Shown here in pieces: positions 25,898 to 35,176 of a stretch of 64,000 bases of DNA (its first letter is position 1; every line of letters starts with the position of its first letter). The stretch is taken from assembly GCA_964344685.1 (NCBI GenBank), contig CAYFOK010000002.1:186001-250000 (forward strand), given 5' to 3'. The DNA comes from Scalindua sp964344685. GTDB lineage: Bacteria > Planctomycetota > Brocadiia > Brocadiales > Scalinduaceae. Position numbers and translations under genes: made by a program. The notes beneath the pieces were generated by a model. The model had not been told where the DNA came from, made no database searches, and saw only the letters and a program-made list of their open reading frames with translations.

Positions 25898-28381
25898 ATG
25901 GCAAAAAAAGGGATTTATATTTTGGACGTCTTTAAGAAAAAAGGGCCTTTATCTATAATCCTTGAACAGTTGGGTTCCGCGCTGAGAGCCTTTGAAATTA
26001 AATCAATAAAAAAGAAAATGATACTTGTGTTTTTAGTACTGGCACTTATTCCATTATTGGCAATGAGGCTTGTTGTTTACCCTAAAGCACAGGATGCATT
26101 ACAGTTGTCTTTAGTACAGAATCTGCAAAGTGTAGGGCACAAGCAAGCAGAACTTATCAAAGGTTGGACGGAAGAAAGAAAGGGTGACGTGAGGGTTATT
26201 GCAGAAAATCCTTTTACGCTACTTGCTTCCAGGATAGAAATGAATGATAAACGGTTCTGGCGCCTTCTGAGATACACCCACTACATAAGATATGAGTATG
26301 ATTATAAGGAGGTTCTTATAAGTGATACGGAAGGTATTATTCATATCTCTACTCAAAAAGGTAGGATTGGTGCGGATATTTCAGAACTGGAATATTTTAA
26401 AAAGGCGATGGATGGAGAAACATTTGCATCACAGATTTATCCTTCAAAGGAACTCGTAGAAAATAAATTCGGTAAAATGAAAACAGGTGTTCCGACCATG
26501 GTGGTTGCAACTCCAATTACTGACCGAAATAAAATAATGGGTGTTGCATGCCTCAGGGTTGATGTTGAAAAAATAAGTGAATTAATGAAAAGTATAAAGC
26601 TGGGAGAAAGCGGCGAAACATATCTTGTTAATAAGCAGGGTTATATGATAACAGAATCTCGATTCGGAACTGATTTAAGAAATAAGGGCCTTATCGATGT
26701 TGGTACTACTCTTGAAATTAAACTAATCAATCCTGAAACGGGGAAATTGACAAAATCTGTTGCGGAATGTTTGAAAGGGCATACCGGGTCTGATGGAGAG
26801 GGTTATATAGATTATCGTGGAATTAAAGTAATAGGATTCTGGCAATGGATTCCGGAACTGGATTGGGGTGTAATTGCAGAGATTGATTATGACGAAGGTT
26901 ATATTGAAGTTCACAGACTGCGTAATAGCGTTAATACAATTATGATTATAGTTTCTTTAGGGGTAGTTTTGCTTGCCGTTTTCATGGGGCAGAGGATGGT
27001 GGCGCCAATTCTTTATCTTACAGATGCAACAAGAAAAATGAATGCAGGAGATCTTACGCAAGAGGTAAATATTCGTTCCAAGGATGAAATAGGAGAACTT
27101 GCAGTCTCATTTAACATGATGACCAGGACCTTGAAAAATAGAAACGAGGAGCTTCAGTCTTCTAACATTTTTATGGAATCAATGTTTGATGCTATAAGAG
27201 ATCCTATGACGGTTTTGGATAAAGATGGAACCATTAAGCAAGTTAATAAGGTTGCAATTGATACTTATGGAGAGAATATTGTCGGAGAAAAATGCTTCTG
27301 TGTTTATAAAGGTAGAGACTCTATTTGTGAACAATGTCCCACAATGAAGTCAATTGAAACATTATTACCTGCTACGGCAGAGCATTATGTTAAAAGGGAC
27401 AATAAATACGTGTTCATTGCCTCTTATCCTATCTTAAATAAAGAAGGAAAATTAGAGTCAATAATAAAACTGGTTAGAGACATCACTGAGCAGAAAAAAC
27501 TTGAAAAGGAACTTCAGGAATATACAGCGAATCTGGAAAAGACCGTTGAGGAAAGAACAAGGGACCTTAAAGAAACAAATGAAGAACTAAAGCATCGAAG
27601 CATAGAGATAGAAAAAGCAAATGAAGAACTGCGCAGCCTTGATAAGATGAAAGACGTAATGATCCGGGATGTAACTCATGAATTAAAATCACCGGTAGCG
27701 CAGGTTCAAATGGCCATAGATCTTTGGTCTCAAGAGGCAACTAAGGAAAAAGTAGATAAAGAGAAGGGGAAAAAGTTAAGTAAAATAATCTATGATAACA
27801 TTCAAAGGCTAAAGAAGACTATTCAAAGCATACTGGATTTATCAGTGTTAGAGTCTGGCCGTGTTGCATATCAAAAGGAGAATTTGAATCTGGAGGAATT
27901 AGTAAATCAAACGGCAGAAGGGCTAAAATTAATAGCAGAGAAGAAAAAGTTAACATTGACAACCAGGATTCCTGATAAACTACCGGAGGTGTTGGGAGAC
28001 AGGACAGAGATTACAAGGGTTGTTTCCAACTTAATAGATAATGCTATTAAATACTCTGAATCTGGAGAAATTATAGTTTCTGCTTTGAGAAGGCCCAAGG
28101 ATATAGAAATAGCTGTGAAAGATCAAGGAATTGGTTTAATTACACCAAAGGGCAGCTTTGATAAGCTTTTTAGTAGATTTTACCAGGAAAGGGCAAGCGC
28201 TGACGGTTCTGGGGTCGGTCTTGCTATCTGTAAGAAGATTGTAAATGCCCATGGTGGTAAAATCTGGGTTGAAAGTGAGGGTAAGGGGAAAGGAACAACA
28301 TTTAGGTTTACGTTACCAGTAATCTCTGATAGACAAGATGGGCCAGATGTTTCAAGCTCAAATCCTGAAGAGGTAGCGTAA
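25898..28381 (+). CDS. Membrane sensor histidine kinase (Cache-HAMP-PAS)
   Basis: About 827 residues from the ATG at 25898, which has GAGG 9 bases upstream; the frame stays open to a GTG at 25883 overlapping the previous stop codon. Two membrane helices (about residues 45-60 and 345-365) flank a periplasmic dCache-type sensor region. HAMP, then a PAS domain with a CX2C-type element (KCFCVYKG...CEQCP), a coiled coil, HisKA with H in THELKSP and a HATPase C domain follow. It autophosphorylates in response to an unknown periplasmic ligand. It lies between the GGR-like genes and a receiver protein, likely its partner. Confidence 0.9.
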   Translation: MAKKGIYILDVFKKKGPLSIILEQLGSALRAFEIKSIKKKMILVFLVLALIPLLAMRLVVYPKAQDALQLSLVQNLQSVGHKQAELIKGWTEERKGDVRVIAENPFTLLASRIEMNDKRFWRLLRYTHYIRYEYDYKEVLISDTEGIIHISTQKGRIGADISELEYFKKAMDGETFASQIYPSKELVENKFGKMKTGVPTMVVATPITDRNKIMGVACLRVDVEKISELMKSIKLGESGETYLVNKQGYMITESRFGTDLRNKGLIDVGTTLEIKLINPETGKLTKSVAECLKGHTGSDGEGYIDYRGIKVIGFWQWIPELDWGVIAEIDYDEGYIEVHRLRNSVNTIMIIVSLGVVLLAVFMGQRMVAPILYLTDATRKMNAGDLTQEVNIRSKDEIGELAVSFNMMTRTLKNRNEELQSSNIFMESMFDAIRDPMTVLDKDGTIKQVNKVAIDTYGENIVGEKCFCVYKGRDSICEQCPTMKSIETLLPATAEHYVKRDNKYVFIASYPILNKEGKLESIIKLVRDITEQKKLEKELQEYTANLEKTVEERTRDLKETNEELKHRSIEIEKANEELRSLDKMKDVMIRDVTHELKSPVAQVQMAIDLWSQEATKEKVDKEKGKKLSKIIYDNIQRLKKTIQSILDLSVLESGRVAYQKENLNLEELVNQTAEGLKLIAEKKKLTLTTRIPDKLPEVLGDRTEITRVVSNLIDNAIKYSESGEIIVSALRRPKDIEIAVKDQGIGLITPKGSFDKLFSRFYQERASADGSGVGLAICKKIVNAHGGKIWVESEGKGKGTTFRFTLPVISDRQDGPDVSSSNPEEVA

Positions 28382-28529
28382 TTTTAAAGATGGAAATTTC
28401 CAGTACGATTTGTATAGTATAGAGTCAGTAATTAAGGGGTTTGGCGTTACGATACTTTACCAGTAATAAATATAAATGTTCATGAGTTAATGGATGTGGA
28501 TTTGTGGACTGATGAAAGGAGAATAGAGA

Positions 28530-28895
28530 ATGGGTAAGACGATAATGATAGTAGAAGATGAACAGGCATTTCATGACCTTTATTCTATGATGCTTGAAGA
28601 CACGGATTATGATATTGTGCGTGCATATGATGGAGATGAGGCGCTGGCGAAATTAGAGGAGAAGAAGCCGGATTTAATTATCCTCGATATACTTTTGGAT
28701 CTGGTAACCGGAGATACATTTTTTCTATATATAAAGGGTATGCCTGAATATTCTGATATTCCGGTAATTATTTGCAGCAGTTTCTCTCAAAAAGCATATA
28801 AAAATTTGAAGGATATGGATCCAAATCTTGTGTTTCTTGAAAAGCCGTTTACTAAAGAAAAAATGATTGAAGAAATCAAGGCCAAGATAGGGTAA
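28530..28895 (+). CDS. Single-domain response regulator receiver protein
   Basis: A 121-residue CheY-type receiver with the phospho-acceptor aspartate in LIILDIL near residue 54, the acidic pair in VEDE, and a lysine in LEKPFT near residue 110. It has no output domain, so it may work in a phosphorelay or bind a partner. GGAG precedes the ATG. It follows the sensor kinase by about 150 bases. Confidence 0.9.
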   Translation: MGKTIMIVEDEQAFHDLYSMMLEDTDYDIVRAYDGDEALAKLEEKKPDLIILDILLDLVTGDTFFLYIKGMPEYSDIPVIICSSFSQKAYKNLKDMDPNLVFLEKPFTKEKMIEEIKAKIG

Positions 28896-28963
28896 GGAAA
28901 AAGGAAGTGCCTGGAATAATCAAATAAAGCTGAACACTTATACTCTATTCAAAGCACGGAGAT

Positions 28964-29509
28964 TCACCTAACGCTTTGATTGCCGATGCGTTTAGCCATG
29001 TTGGAAATCTGTTTAAGATAACTGATGAACTTAAAGCAAAAGCTTGATAGTTTTGCATAATATGGACAACGGGGGGGTTCTATTGTTATTTTGTCATTAA
29101 CATGGAGATCTCCGCCCTCAATTATCCTGCAACGGATACCACCTTTGTCATTCATTGCATTTTTCGCACCAAGGCCAATTTTCTTTTCCATGTTCCTACA
29201 CGGATCACATTTATCTTCTACGCGAACAAGTATTTGACCTATGCGTAAATACTGGCCAATCAATTCGTTGAGTTTGATGCCTTTAACCATAATCTGGCGT
29301 CTGCTTGCACCATCTGGTATGTCGTAACCAAGTTCGTGGGACATTGCGTCTATACTTTCGGCTTCTATTAAAGTGATTTGTCCGATCTGAAATTCTTCAG
29401 AACGGTAGTCATCTACAATCCCAAAATTTGAACGTACAGTTACATGGTTACGAGGTTCAGCGACCTCACCTTTTTTTACAACGATGTGAATTGAAATAAT
29501 TTCAGCCAT
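28964..29509 (-). CDS. MOSC domain protein
   Basis: A 181-residue protein with the MOSC fold signature: an N-terminal strand (IISIHIVVKKG), ITLIEAESIDAM, RRQIMVKGIKLNEL and a conserved cysteine segment VEDKCDPCRNMEKKIG (about residue 105-120). MOSC domains bind the molybdenum cofactor or carry sulfur to it. The start overlaps the end of the DUF2809 gene by eight bases, so the two are co-translated. A molybdopterin oxidoreductase is encoded 28 kb away. Confidence 0.85.
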   Translation of the reverse strand: MAEIISIHIVVKKGEVAEPRNHVTVRSNFGIVDDYRSEEFQIGQITLIEAESIDAMSHELGYDIPDGASRRQIMVKGIKLNELIGQYLRIGQILVRVEDKCDPCRNMEKKIGLGAKNAMNDKGGIRCRIIEGGDLHVNDKITIEPPRCPYYAKLSSFCFKFISYLKQISNMAKRIGNQSVR

Positions 29510-29897
29510 ATCTGTTTTTAACGCTTATCGATTTTATAATGAACCAACCTGCAAAGCAACCTATAACATAATGAGGGAAGTCCCACCATACAAACGTGGT
29601 TCCAATTAAAGTCCTGCCTAGAAAAGTAGAACGTATAGATTCAAGGAATACAGGGTGCCATAATTGCATACATTCAAGTAAACAGGTAACCCCTAGAACT
29701 ATGCATGCTATCCTGAGGGCAGAAACATGAGGAAAGAATAAGATTAATACGATACACCAGAACATTTCGTAAAGGATACCTCCGGCATAATTATTAAACC
29801 ACCATGCACCTGGCCCTGCATAGTATTTGCTTGCAAAGCCAAGTGGAGTTATTATTAGAAGTAATACGAAACTGCGTACATGGGGTGTACTAAACAC
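29502..29897 (-). CDS. DUF2809-family membrane protein
   Basis: A 131-residue integral membrane protein with about four hydrophobic helices and the conserved pattern GFASKYYAGPGAWWFNNY and ECMQLW, typical of DUF2809. No function is known for the family. It overlaps the MOSC gene. Confidence 0.75.
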   Translation of the reverse strand: MFSTPHVRSFVLLLIITPLGFASKYYAGPGAWWFNNYAGGILYEMFWCIVLILFFPHVSALRIACIVLGVTCLLECMQLWHPVFLESIRSTFLGRTLIGTTFVWWDFPHYVIGCFAGWFIIKSISVKNRYG

Positions 29898-30016
29898 TCC
29901 TGATATCCTTATAGAACATTTTCTTATTTATTGGAGTACAGTTATCATGTCATTACCTTAATACATATCTTTCCATGTTTTTTCGAATAAAAGGCGCTTT
30001 TACTCCTTTTTGTGTT

Positions 30017-30220
30017 TTAGCCTTCTAAGATAAAAGTAACATCTATTGTTACTCGAAATTCAGTTATTTTTCCATCAACAATTTTTGCTTTTTGGCTTAC
30101 TATTTCCAATCCTGTTAAACCTCTGAGAGTTTTGTTTGCTCTATTTATTGCTTCCTGAACTGCGTCTTGCCAACTGGTTGGCGATGAAGCGGTTAATCTG
30201 GTTACTCTTGCTACTGCCAT
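30017..30220 (-). CDS. Dodecin-like flavin-binding protein
   Basis: A 67-residue protein matching dodecin: a first strand (VARVTRLTASSPTSW), an amphipathic helix (AVQEAINRANKTL) and a strand pair ending in VTIDVTFILEG. The tryptophan in TSWQDA sits where dodecin binds flavin. Dodecins form dodecamers that store FMN or riboflavin. An exceptionally strong ribosome site (AGGAGGTGA) lies before the ATG, suggesting high expression. It is a single gene. Confidence 0.92.
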   Translation of the reverse strand: MAVARVTRLTASSPTSWQDAVQEAINRANKTLRGLTGLEIVSQKAKIVDGKITEFRVTIDVTFILEG

Positions 30221-30579
30221 GAGGTCACCTCCTCTCTATTTTATTGCAGTTGTCAAATATAATATAAGCGTTTCCATTATATCGTGTGAAGCATGATTTT
30301 AAAAAATTATTTTTAATTATATTAAATATTTTAGTGCAGTTTGAGATTTACTGAAATTTTACATATGTTTTTCTATTTGGTCACTATTATTAAATATTTA
30401 TGTAACGTGAAATTTACCATAAAAAGTAACTGTACGCATATTGAAATAAAGTAAAACCATCTAAATTTATTATACTGTTCATTTGAGATGAGGTAATCAA
30501 TTTTTCTTGTTGATTCATGGATAAGGTTTATTTAGAATTAACTAAATATTATAGATTATAGTTTTTTTACATAGATTTA
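30221..30579. other. AT-rich intergenic region
   Basis: About 360 bases of very A+T-rich sequence between the divergent dodecin and ferredoxin genes. It contains several TATAAT-like words but no clear -35 partner and no terminator hairpin. No gene is seen in it. Confidence 0.4.
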
Positions 30580-30789
30580 ATGGGAAAAATCATAATTAAG
30601 GAAGATAGATGCAAAGGTTGCGAGCTTTGCATTGATGCATGTCCTTACGGACTTTTAAAAATGTCTGTTGAGGTGAATCATTTTGGCTATCACACTGCAC
30701 AATTTGTAAACGGTAATGGAAAAAAATGTACAGCGTGTAAATTTTGCGGGTTGATGTGTCCAGACTATGCTATCGATGTTTATGAATAG
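30580..30789 (+). CDS. 2x[4Fe-4S] ferredoxin (2-oxoacid oxidoreductase delta-like)
   Basis: A 69-residue protein with two 4Fe-4S motifs: CKGCELCIDACP (residues 12-22) and CTACKFCGLMCP (about 49-60). This size matches the delta subunit of 2-oxoacid:ferredoxin oxidoreductases. The partner alpha, beta and gamma genes are not adjacent, so it may serve as a free electron carrier. HslV follows 184 bases later. Confidence 0.85.
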   Translation: MGKIIIKEDRCKGCELCIDACPYGLLKMSVEVNHFGYHTAQFVNGNGKKCTACKFCGLMCPDYAIDVYE

Positions 30790-30973
30790 CTTTGCCACAT
30801 CATATTATATTCTTAAAATAAAATACCTCAAAACTGTTTGGAATAATTAATACAGTCCATTCTTATCTCCTGCTTTGTGAGTTCTTCGATATCTGTTTTT
30901 TTAGTAAAAGTTTCTTGCCTTGCTAATATTTGTTGATATGATTGCTTAATAAATATTTTTATAGGTAATTCAA

Positions 30974-31504
30974 ATGTTTAAATCTACAACCATATTATCA
31001 GTAAGGCATAAAGGTTCTATTGCCATAGGTGGTGACGGACAGGTGACGATGAGTTCCTTTATAGTTAAAAAAGAGGCTTGCAAGATACGTAAATTATATC
31101 ATGAAAAGGTTTTTGTTGGTTTTGCCGGGTCGGCTGCAGATGCCTTTGCTCTAATGGAAAGGTTTGAGTCAAAATTAGAAAAATATCAGGGTAATGTGCT
31201 CAGGAGTGCACACGAACTTGCCAAGGACTGGCGTACAGATAAGATCTTGAGAAAGCTAGAGTCGCTGTTAATAGCTGTAGATAAGGATTGTTCCCTTCTT
31301 GTTTCCGGTAACGGAGAGATCATTGAGCCTGATGATGGAATATTAGGCATTGGTTCCGGTGGTCAGTTTGCCACTGCTGCTGCAAGGGCTCTGGTAAAAC
31401 ATTCTGAGCTTAGTGCAAAGCAGATAGTAGAGGAGGCATTAAAAATAACAGCAGATATATGTGTGTATACGAATACAAACATAAGCGTGGAGGAAATTGA
31501 GTGA
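30974..31504 (+). CDS. hslV: ATP-dependent protease subunit HslV
   Basis: A 176-residue proteasome-like peptidase of the HslUV (ClpQY) complex. The sequence TTILSVRHKGSIAIGGDGQVT at the N-terminus places the catalytic threonine at residue 5, after the short leader MFKS. GSGG and the C-terminal VYTNTNI motif are also typical. HslU, the ATPase, overlaps its last bases. Confidence 0.95.
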   Translation: MFKSTTILSVRHKGSIAIGGDGQVTMSSFIVKKEACKIRKLYHEKVFVGFAGSAADAFALMERFESKLEKYQGNVLRSAHELAKDWRTDKILRKLESLLIAVDKDCSLLVSGNGEIIEPDDGILGIGSGGQFATAAARALVKHSELSAKQIVEEALKITADICVYTNTNISVEEIE

Positions 31505-32874
31505 GGGAGTTGACACCGAGAAAGATAGTTGAAGAATTAGATAAATATATAGTTGGACAAAAGGAGGCTAAGAGAGCAGTCGCCATAGCAATTCGAAATA
31601 GATGGAGACGGTTGCAGCTTTCTGACGAATTGCGTGAGGAGGTTATGCCTAAAAATATTATAATGATAGGCCCTACCGGCGTGGGAAAAACTGAGATTGC
31701 AAGGAGAATAGCGAATTTAGTAAAGGCACCTTTTTTGAAGGTGGAGGCATCTAAATATACAGAGGTTGGCTACCATGGACGTGATGTAGAGTCCATGATA
31801 AGAGATATAGTAGAGATAGCCGTTAATATGGTTAGAACGGAACAGATGGAGAAAGTAGGCGAGAAGGCAGAGATTAATACCGAGGAAAGATTGCTGGATT
31901 TACTGCTTCCATTGCCTGAAACTAAGGAAGAAACGGAAGTTGATAGAGGAGAGGGTGTTGGTGAGGAAAATGAGAATATGACCACTGTTGTAGAAAAGCA
32001 TGAAACAACTCGTGAAAAATTCAGGAATAAGTTGAGACAGGGTAAACTTGAAGATCGCATGGTGGAGATTAAGACTCAGGAAAGACCTGTAGTTATGCAG
32101 GGAATTGTTGCAGGAATAGAGGAAATAGGAGTTGATTTTCAGAATGTAATTGAAAAAATGATACCGCCAAAGACACAGATTAAAAAAACCCCAATAAGTG
32201 AAGCACGAAAAATTATTAAGCAGGAAGAGGCCGAGAAACTGATAGATAAAGAAAAAGTTACTAAGGATGCGTTGCACCGTGCCGAGAATATGGGGATAAT
32301 CTTTATAGATGAGCTGGATAAAGTTGCAAGTCGTGAATCTGGGCACGGACCGGATATATCACGTGAGGGAGTGCAGAGAGATATTTTGCCTATTGTGGAG
32401 GGGTCTACTGTCGTAACCAGATATGGAATGGTTAAGACGGACAGAATTCTGTTTATAGCTGCAGGGGCATTTCACGTTTCAAAGCCTTCAGATTTAATAC
32501 CTGAGCTTCAAGGCAGATTTCCAATAAGGGTTGAGCTTAAAGACTTAGGCAAAGAGGAGTTTATAAGGATTCTCACAGAACCTAAAAATGCGTTGATAAA
32601 ACAATATACTGAACTATTGAAGACAGAGAAAGTAAGTCTCCAATTTAATAAAGACGCAATTGAAGAGATAACCGATATGGCGGTTAGAATAAACAAAAGA
32701 AGCCAAAGTATCGGTGCAAGAAGACTGCATACGGTAATGGAGAAGTTATTGGAAGATGCTTCTTTTGATGCTCCAGACTTAAATAATAAGGATATTGTAG
32801 TTGATGCTGAATATGTACAGGATAAGATGAAAGACATTGTAAAAGATGAGGATTTAACTAAATATATTCTATGA
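31501..32874 (+). CDS. hslU: ATP-dependent protease ATPase subunit HslU
   Basis: A 457-residue AAA+ unfoldase starting at a GTG that overlaps the hslV stop codon. It has ELTPRKIVEELDKYIVGQ, the Walker A motif GPTGVGKTEIARR near residue 60, the I domain (about 110-240), Walker B with IIFIDELDK near 268, and a C-terminal sensor-2 region with GARRLHTVMEKLLED. It ends in KYIL, the type of tail that docks into HslV pockets. It feeds unfolded substrates to HslV. Confidence 0.96.
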   Translation: MRELTPRKIVEELDKYIVGQKEAKRAVAIAIRNRWRRLQLSDELREEVMPKNIIMIGPTGVGKTEIARRIANLVKAPFLKVEASKYTEVGYHGRDVESMIRDIVEIAVNMVRTEQMEKVGEKAEINTEERLLDLLLPLPETKEETEVDRGEGVGEENENMTTVVEKHETTREKFRNKLRQGKLEDRMVEIKTQERPVVMQGIVAGIEEIGVDFQNVIEKMIPPKTQIKKTPISEARKIIKQEEAEKLIDKEKVTKDALHRAENMGIIFIDELDKVASRESGHGPDISREGVQRDILPIVEGSTVVTRYGMVKTDRILFIAAGAFHVSKPSDLIPELQGRFPIRVELKDLGKEEFIRILTEPKNALIKQYTELLKTEKVSLQFNKDAIEEITDMAVRINKRSQSIGARRLHTVMEKLLEDASFDAPDLNNKDIVVDAEYVQDKMKDIVKDEDLTKYIL

Positions 32875-32955
32875 TCTTAAAGCATTTTAATATTGCTGAG
32901 GCATTAATACCGCTATGTGCCGATTATAATATTAAATTTTTTTCTGGTTTAGGGT

Positions 32956-34095
32956 TTGGATATAAATATTAAAAGGAAAATCAATGTTATTCACCTTGTT
33001 GAAGAGCTGACTATCGGTGGCCTTGAAAAGGTTTTGGCCTCGATAGTTTTGAACCTGAATAAAAAGAAATTCAACGTTTCAGTCTGGTGCTTGAGAGAAG
33101 GCGGCTATTTTGCGGATAAGTTAGTAAAAGAAGGTATTGATGTTAAGATACTTCATATTTACACTTCTAGAAACCCATTAAGTATTTACAAATTATACAG
33201 ACTTCTTAAAATTCACCAATTTGACATAATTCACACCCATGCCTATTCTGCTGGAATTATTGGAAGAATAAGCGCATTTCTTGCCGGAGTTCCGGTAATA
33301 ATATCTCACAATCATAGTATTTATGACTTTTATAACAGGTACTATCACCTGGTTGAATGGATATTGAGCCTCATCACTGACAGAGTAATCTGCATCTCAG
33401 AGGAAGTAAACAGATTCACCAATGAAACACAAAGGATTAATTCCAGGAAATTAATAACTATTCATAATGGTATAGATGATGATTGTGCAGTAATAGAAAA
33501 CAGGGGCTCTGACCTAAAAAATGAACTGGGTATTTCCCTTAATCATTCAGTTATAGGTACAATAGCCCACCTGGAAGAGCATAAGGGGCATAAATACCTT
33601 TTAGAAGCAGCGTCTCTGTTATTATCATCAAAAAGAGATATAAGCTTCTTATTTGTAGGTGAAGGAACACTAAAGGAAAAACTGAAAAAGCTTTGTGTAG
33701 ACCTCAAGATTGAAAATAACATAATTTTTGTCGGTGAACGAAGTGATATATCTGAAATATTATTCTCAATAGATATATTTGTTCTGCCCTCTTTAAGAGA
33801 AGGTCTGGGTCTGGCTATTCTAGAGGCAATGGCATGTGGCAAGCCTGTTATAGCTACAAATGTAGGAGGGATTCCCGAAATTGTAAAAGATGGGGTAAGC
33901 GGGATACTTGTCCCCCCTAAAGACCCTAAATCTCTTTACAGGGCAATGAGTGACCTGCTGGATGATAGAGAGAAATGTGAAGAGATGGGCCGTTTTGGGA
34001 AGAGAGTGTATGATGAAAGCTTTCGTGCCAGAACTATGGTTGGTAAGATTGAGGATTTGTATGGATTTTTCATAAATAAAAAGGTTTTAAATTGA
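32956..34095 (+). CDS. GT4-family glycosyltransferase
   Basis: A 379-residue GT-B fold enzyme starting at TTG. The N-terminal domain begins NVIHLVEELTIGGLEKVLA, and the donor-binding half has the GT4 pattern PSLREGLGLAILEAMACGKPV (residues 274-294), with E in EGLG as the expected nucleotide-binding residue. No membrane segment is seen. It transfers a sugar from an activated donor, probably during surface glycan assembly. The PIG-L-type gene overlaps its stop codon. Confidence 0.88.
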   Translation: MDINIKRKINVIHLVEELTIGGLEKVLASIVLNLNKKKFNVSVWCLREGGYFADKLVKEGIDVKILHIYTSRNPLSIYKLYRLLKIHQFDIIHTHAYSAGIIGRISAFLAGVPVIISHNHSIYDFYNRYYHLVEWILSLITDRVICISEEVNRFTNETQRINSRKLITIHNGIDDDCAVIENRGSDLKNELGISLNHSVIGTIAHLEEHKGHKYLLEAASLLLSSKRDISFLFVGEGTLKEKLKKLCVDLKIENNIIFVGERSDISEILFSIDIFVLPSLREGLGLAILEAMACGKPVIATNVGGIPEIVKDGVSGILVPPKDPKSLYRAMSDLLDDREKCEEMGRFGKRVYDESFRARTMVGKIEDLYGFFINKKVLN

Positions 34096-35066
34096 TAGGG
34101 ATCTTAAGAATACTGATAATAGCGATGTTGTCATTTTATACACTGCTGGGTTTTTTAATGTTTTACCTGCATTCTAGAATAAATATCTATACTGATGCCA
34201 AAGAGTATATTACGGCAAGTGGTGATAATATAGCAATTTTTGCTGCACATCAGGATGACTGTGTAGTCATGGCGGGTGGCTATGCAATACAAACAATGAA
34301 AAAAGGCGGAAGCGTGAATGTTGTTTATATATTTGATGGTGAAACGGGAAACGGGAGAAAAAGAAATATAACAAGGATGAATGAATCATTCAGCGCATGG
34401 AAATTAGCAGAGGTTGGGAAGGAAGATATCATCTTTTTAGACTATGATGAATACTTTGGGTTAATTGATAAAAAGAAAATAGAAACGTGCATAGAAGAGG
34501 TGACAACTCTGCTGAAAAAAAACAAATACGATATAATTTTTATACCTTTATATGAGGGAGGACATTATAAACATGATATAACTAACTACATTGTGTCCCG
34601 GGCGCACATCAGGAGTGGAGTGAAAGGAAAGCTTTATGAATGTCCTGAGTATAATGCCTATTATTCAATAAAAAACACTCCAGAGAAATTTCTTTCGTTA
34701 ATATCCAGGTTTGTGCCATTCTATGAATATAGGCCGCCTCCTTTATTTATTAGACAAGATAATAGATTGTACCTGGATATGAGTGATGAAGAGCTGATAC
34801 TGAAGAGAAAAATGCTTAAAGCCTTCAAGACGCAGGACGTAGAAAGATTATTAAGTTTATACGGTTTTAAGGATAGTTATCAGTTATATACCGGATATGA
34901 CTATTCAAAGCCGCCATTTGACTATGAAAAATCGTTGGCAAAGGTTGTTAATAATCTTAAAACAGTTCCCATTTTAAGGTCAATCCTATGGCACCTATTT
35001 GGTAAGACAAAGACACGGCATCCAGACCCGGATTATATGATTACGAGGTTAAAGATAAATGGATGA
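34092..35066 (+). CDS. PIG-L/LmbE-type deacetylase, membrane anchored
   Basis: A 324-residue protein starting at a TTG inside the previous stop codon. One N-terminal helix (IGILRILIIAMLSFYTLLGFLMFY) precedes the PIG-L domain with its zinc motif AAHQDD (residues 51-56) and a downstream H in GGHYKHD. PIG-L enzymes remove acetyl from N-acetylglucosaminyl lipids or glycans. Placed in a polysaccharide cluster and translationally coupled to a glycosyltransferase, it probably modifies a lipid-linked sugar. Confidence 0.85.
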   Translation: MIGILRILIIAMLSFYTLLGFLMFYLHSRINIYTDAKEYITASGDNIAIFAAHQDDCVVMAGGYAIQTMKKGGSVNVVYIFDGETGNGRKRNITRMNESFSAWKLAEVGKEDIIFLDYDEYFGLIDKKKIETCIEEVTTLLKKNKYDIIFIPLYEGGHYKHDITNYIVSRAHIRSGVKGKLYECPEYNAYYSIKNTPEKFLSLISRFVPFYEYRPPPLFIRQDNRLYLDMSDEELILKRKMLKAFKTQDVERLLSLYGFKDSYQLYTGYDYSKPPFDYEKSLAKVVNNLKTVPILRSILWHLFGKTKTRHPDPDYMITRLKING

Positions 35067-35176
35067 GTTGAGATTTGTTGAGTACTTCAGGATAAGGTTG
35101 AGATTGTATAGTACTTAGATCTGATATTATGTATTTTTTATTATAAAAGAATTGGAAAGAAGGAAATGTGATGTAA

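Noticed and set aside
34092..34095. Frameshift between glycosyltransferase and PIG-L genes
   Set aside because: Both proteins are complete in their families; the four-base overlap is ordinary translational coupling.
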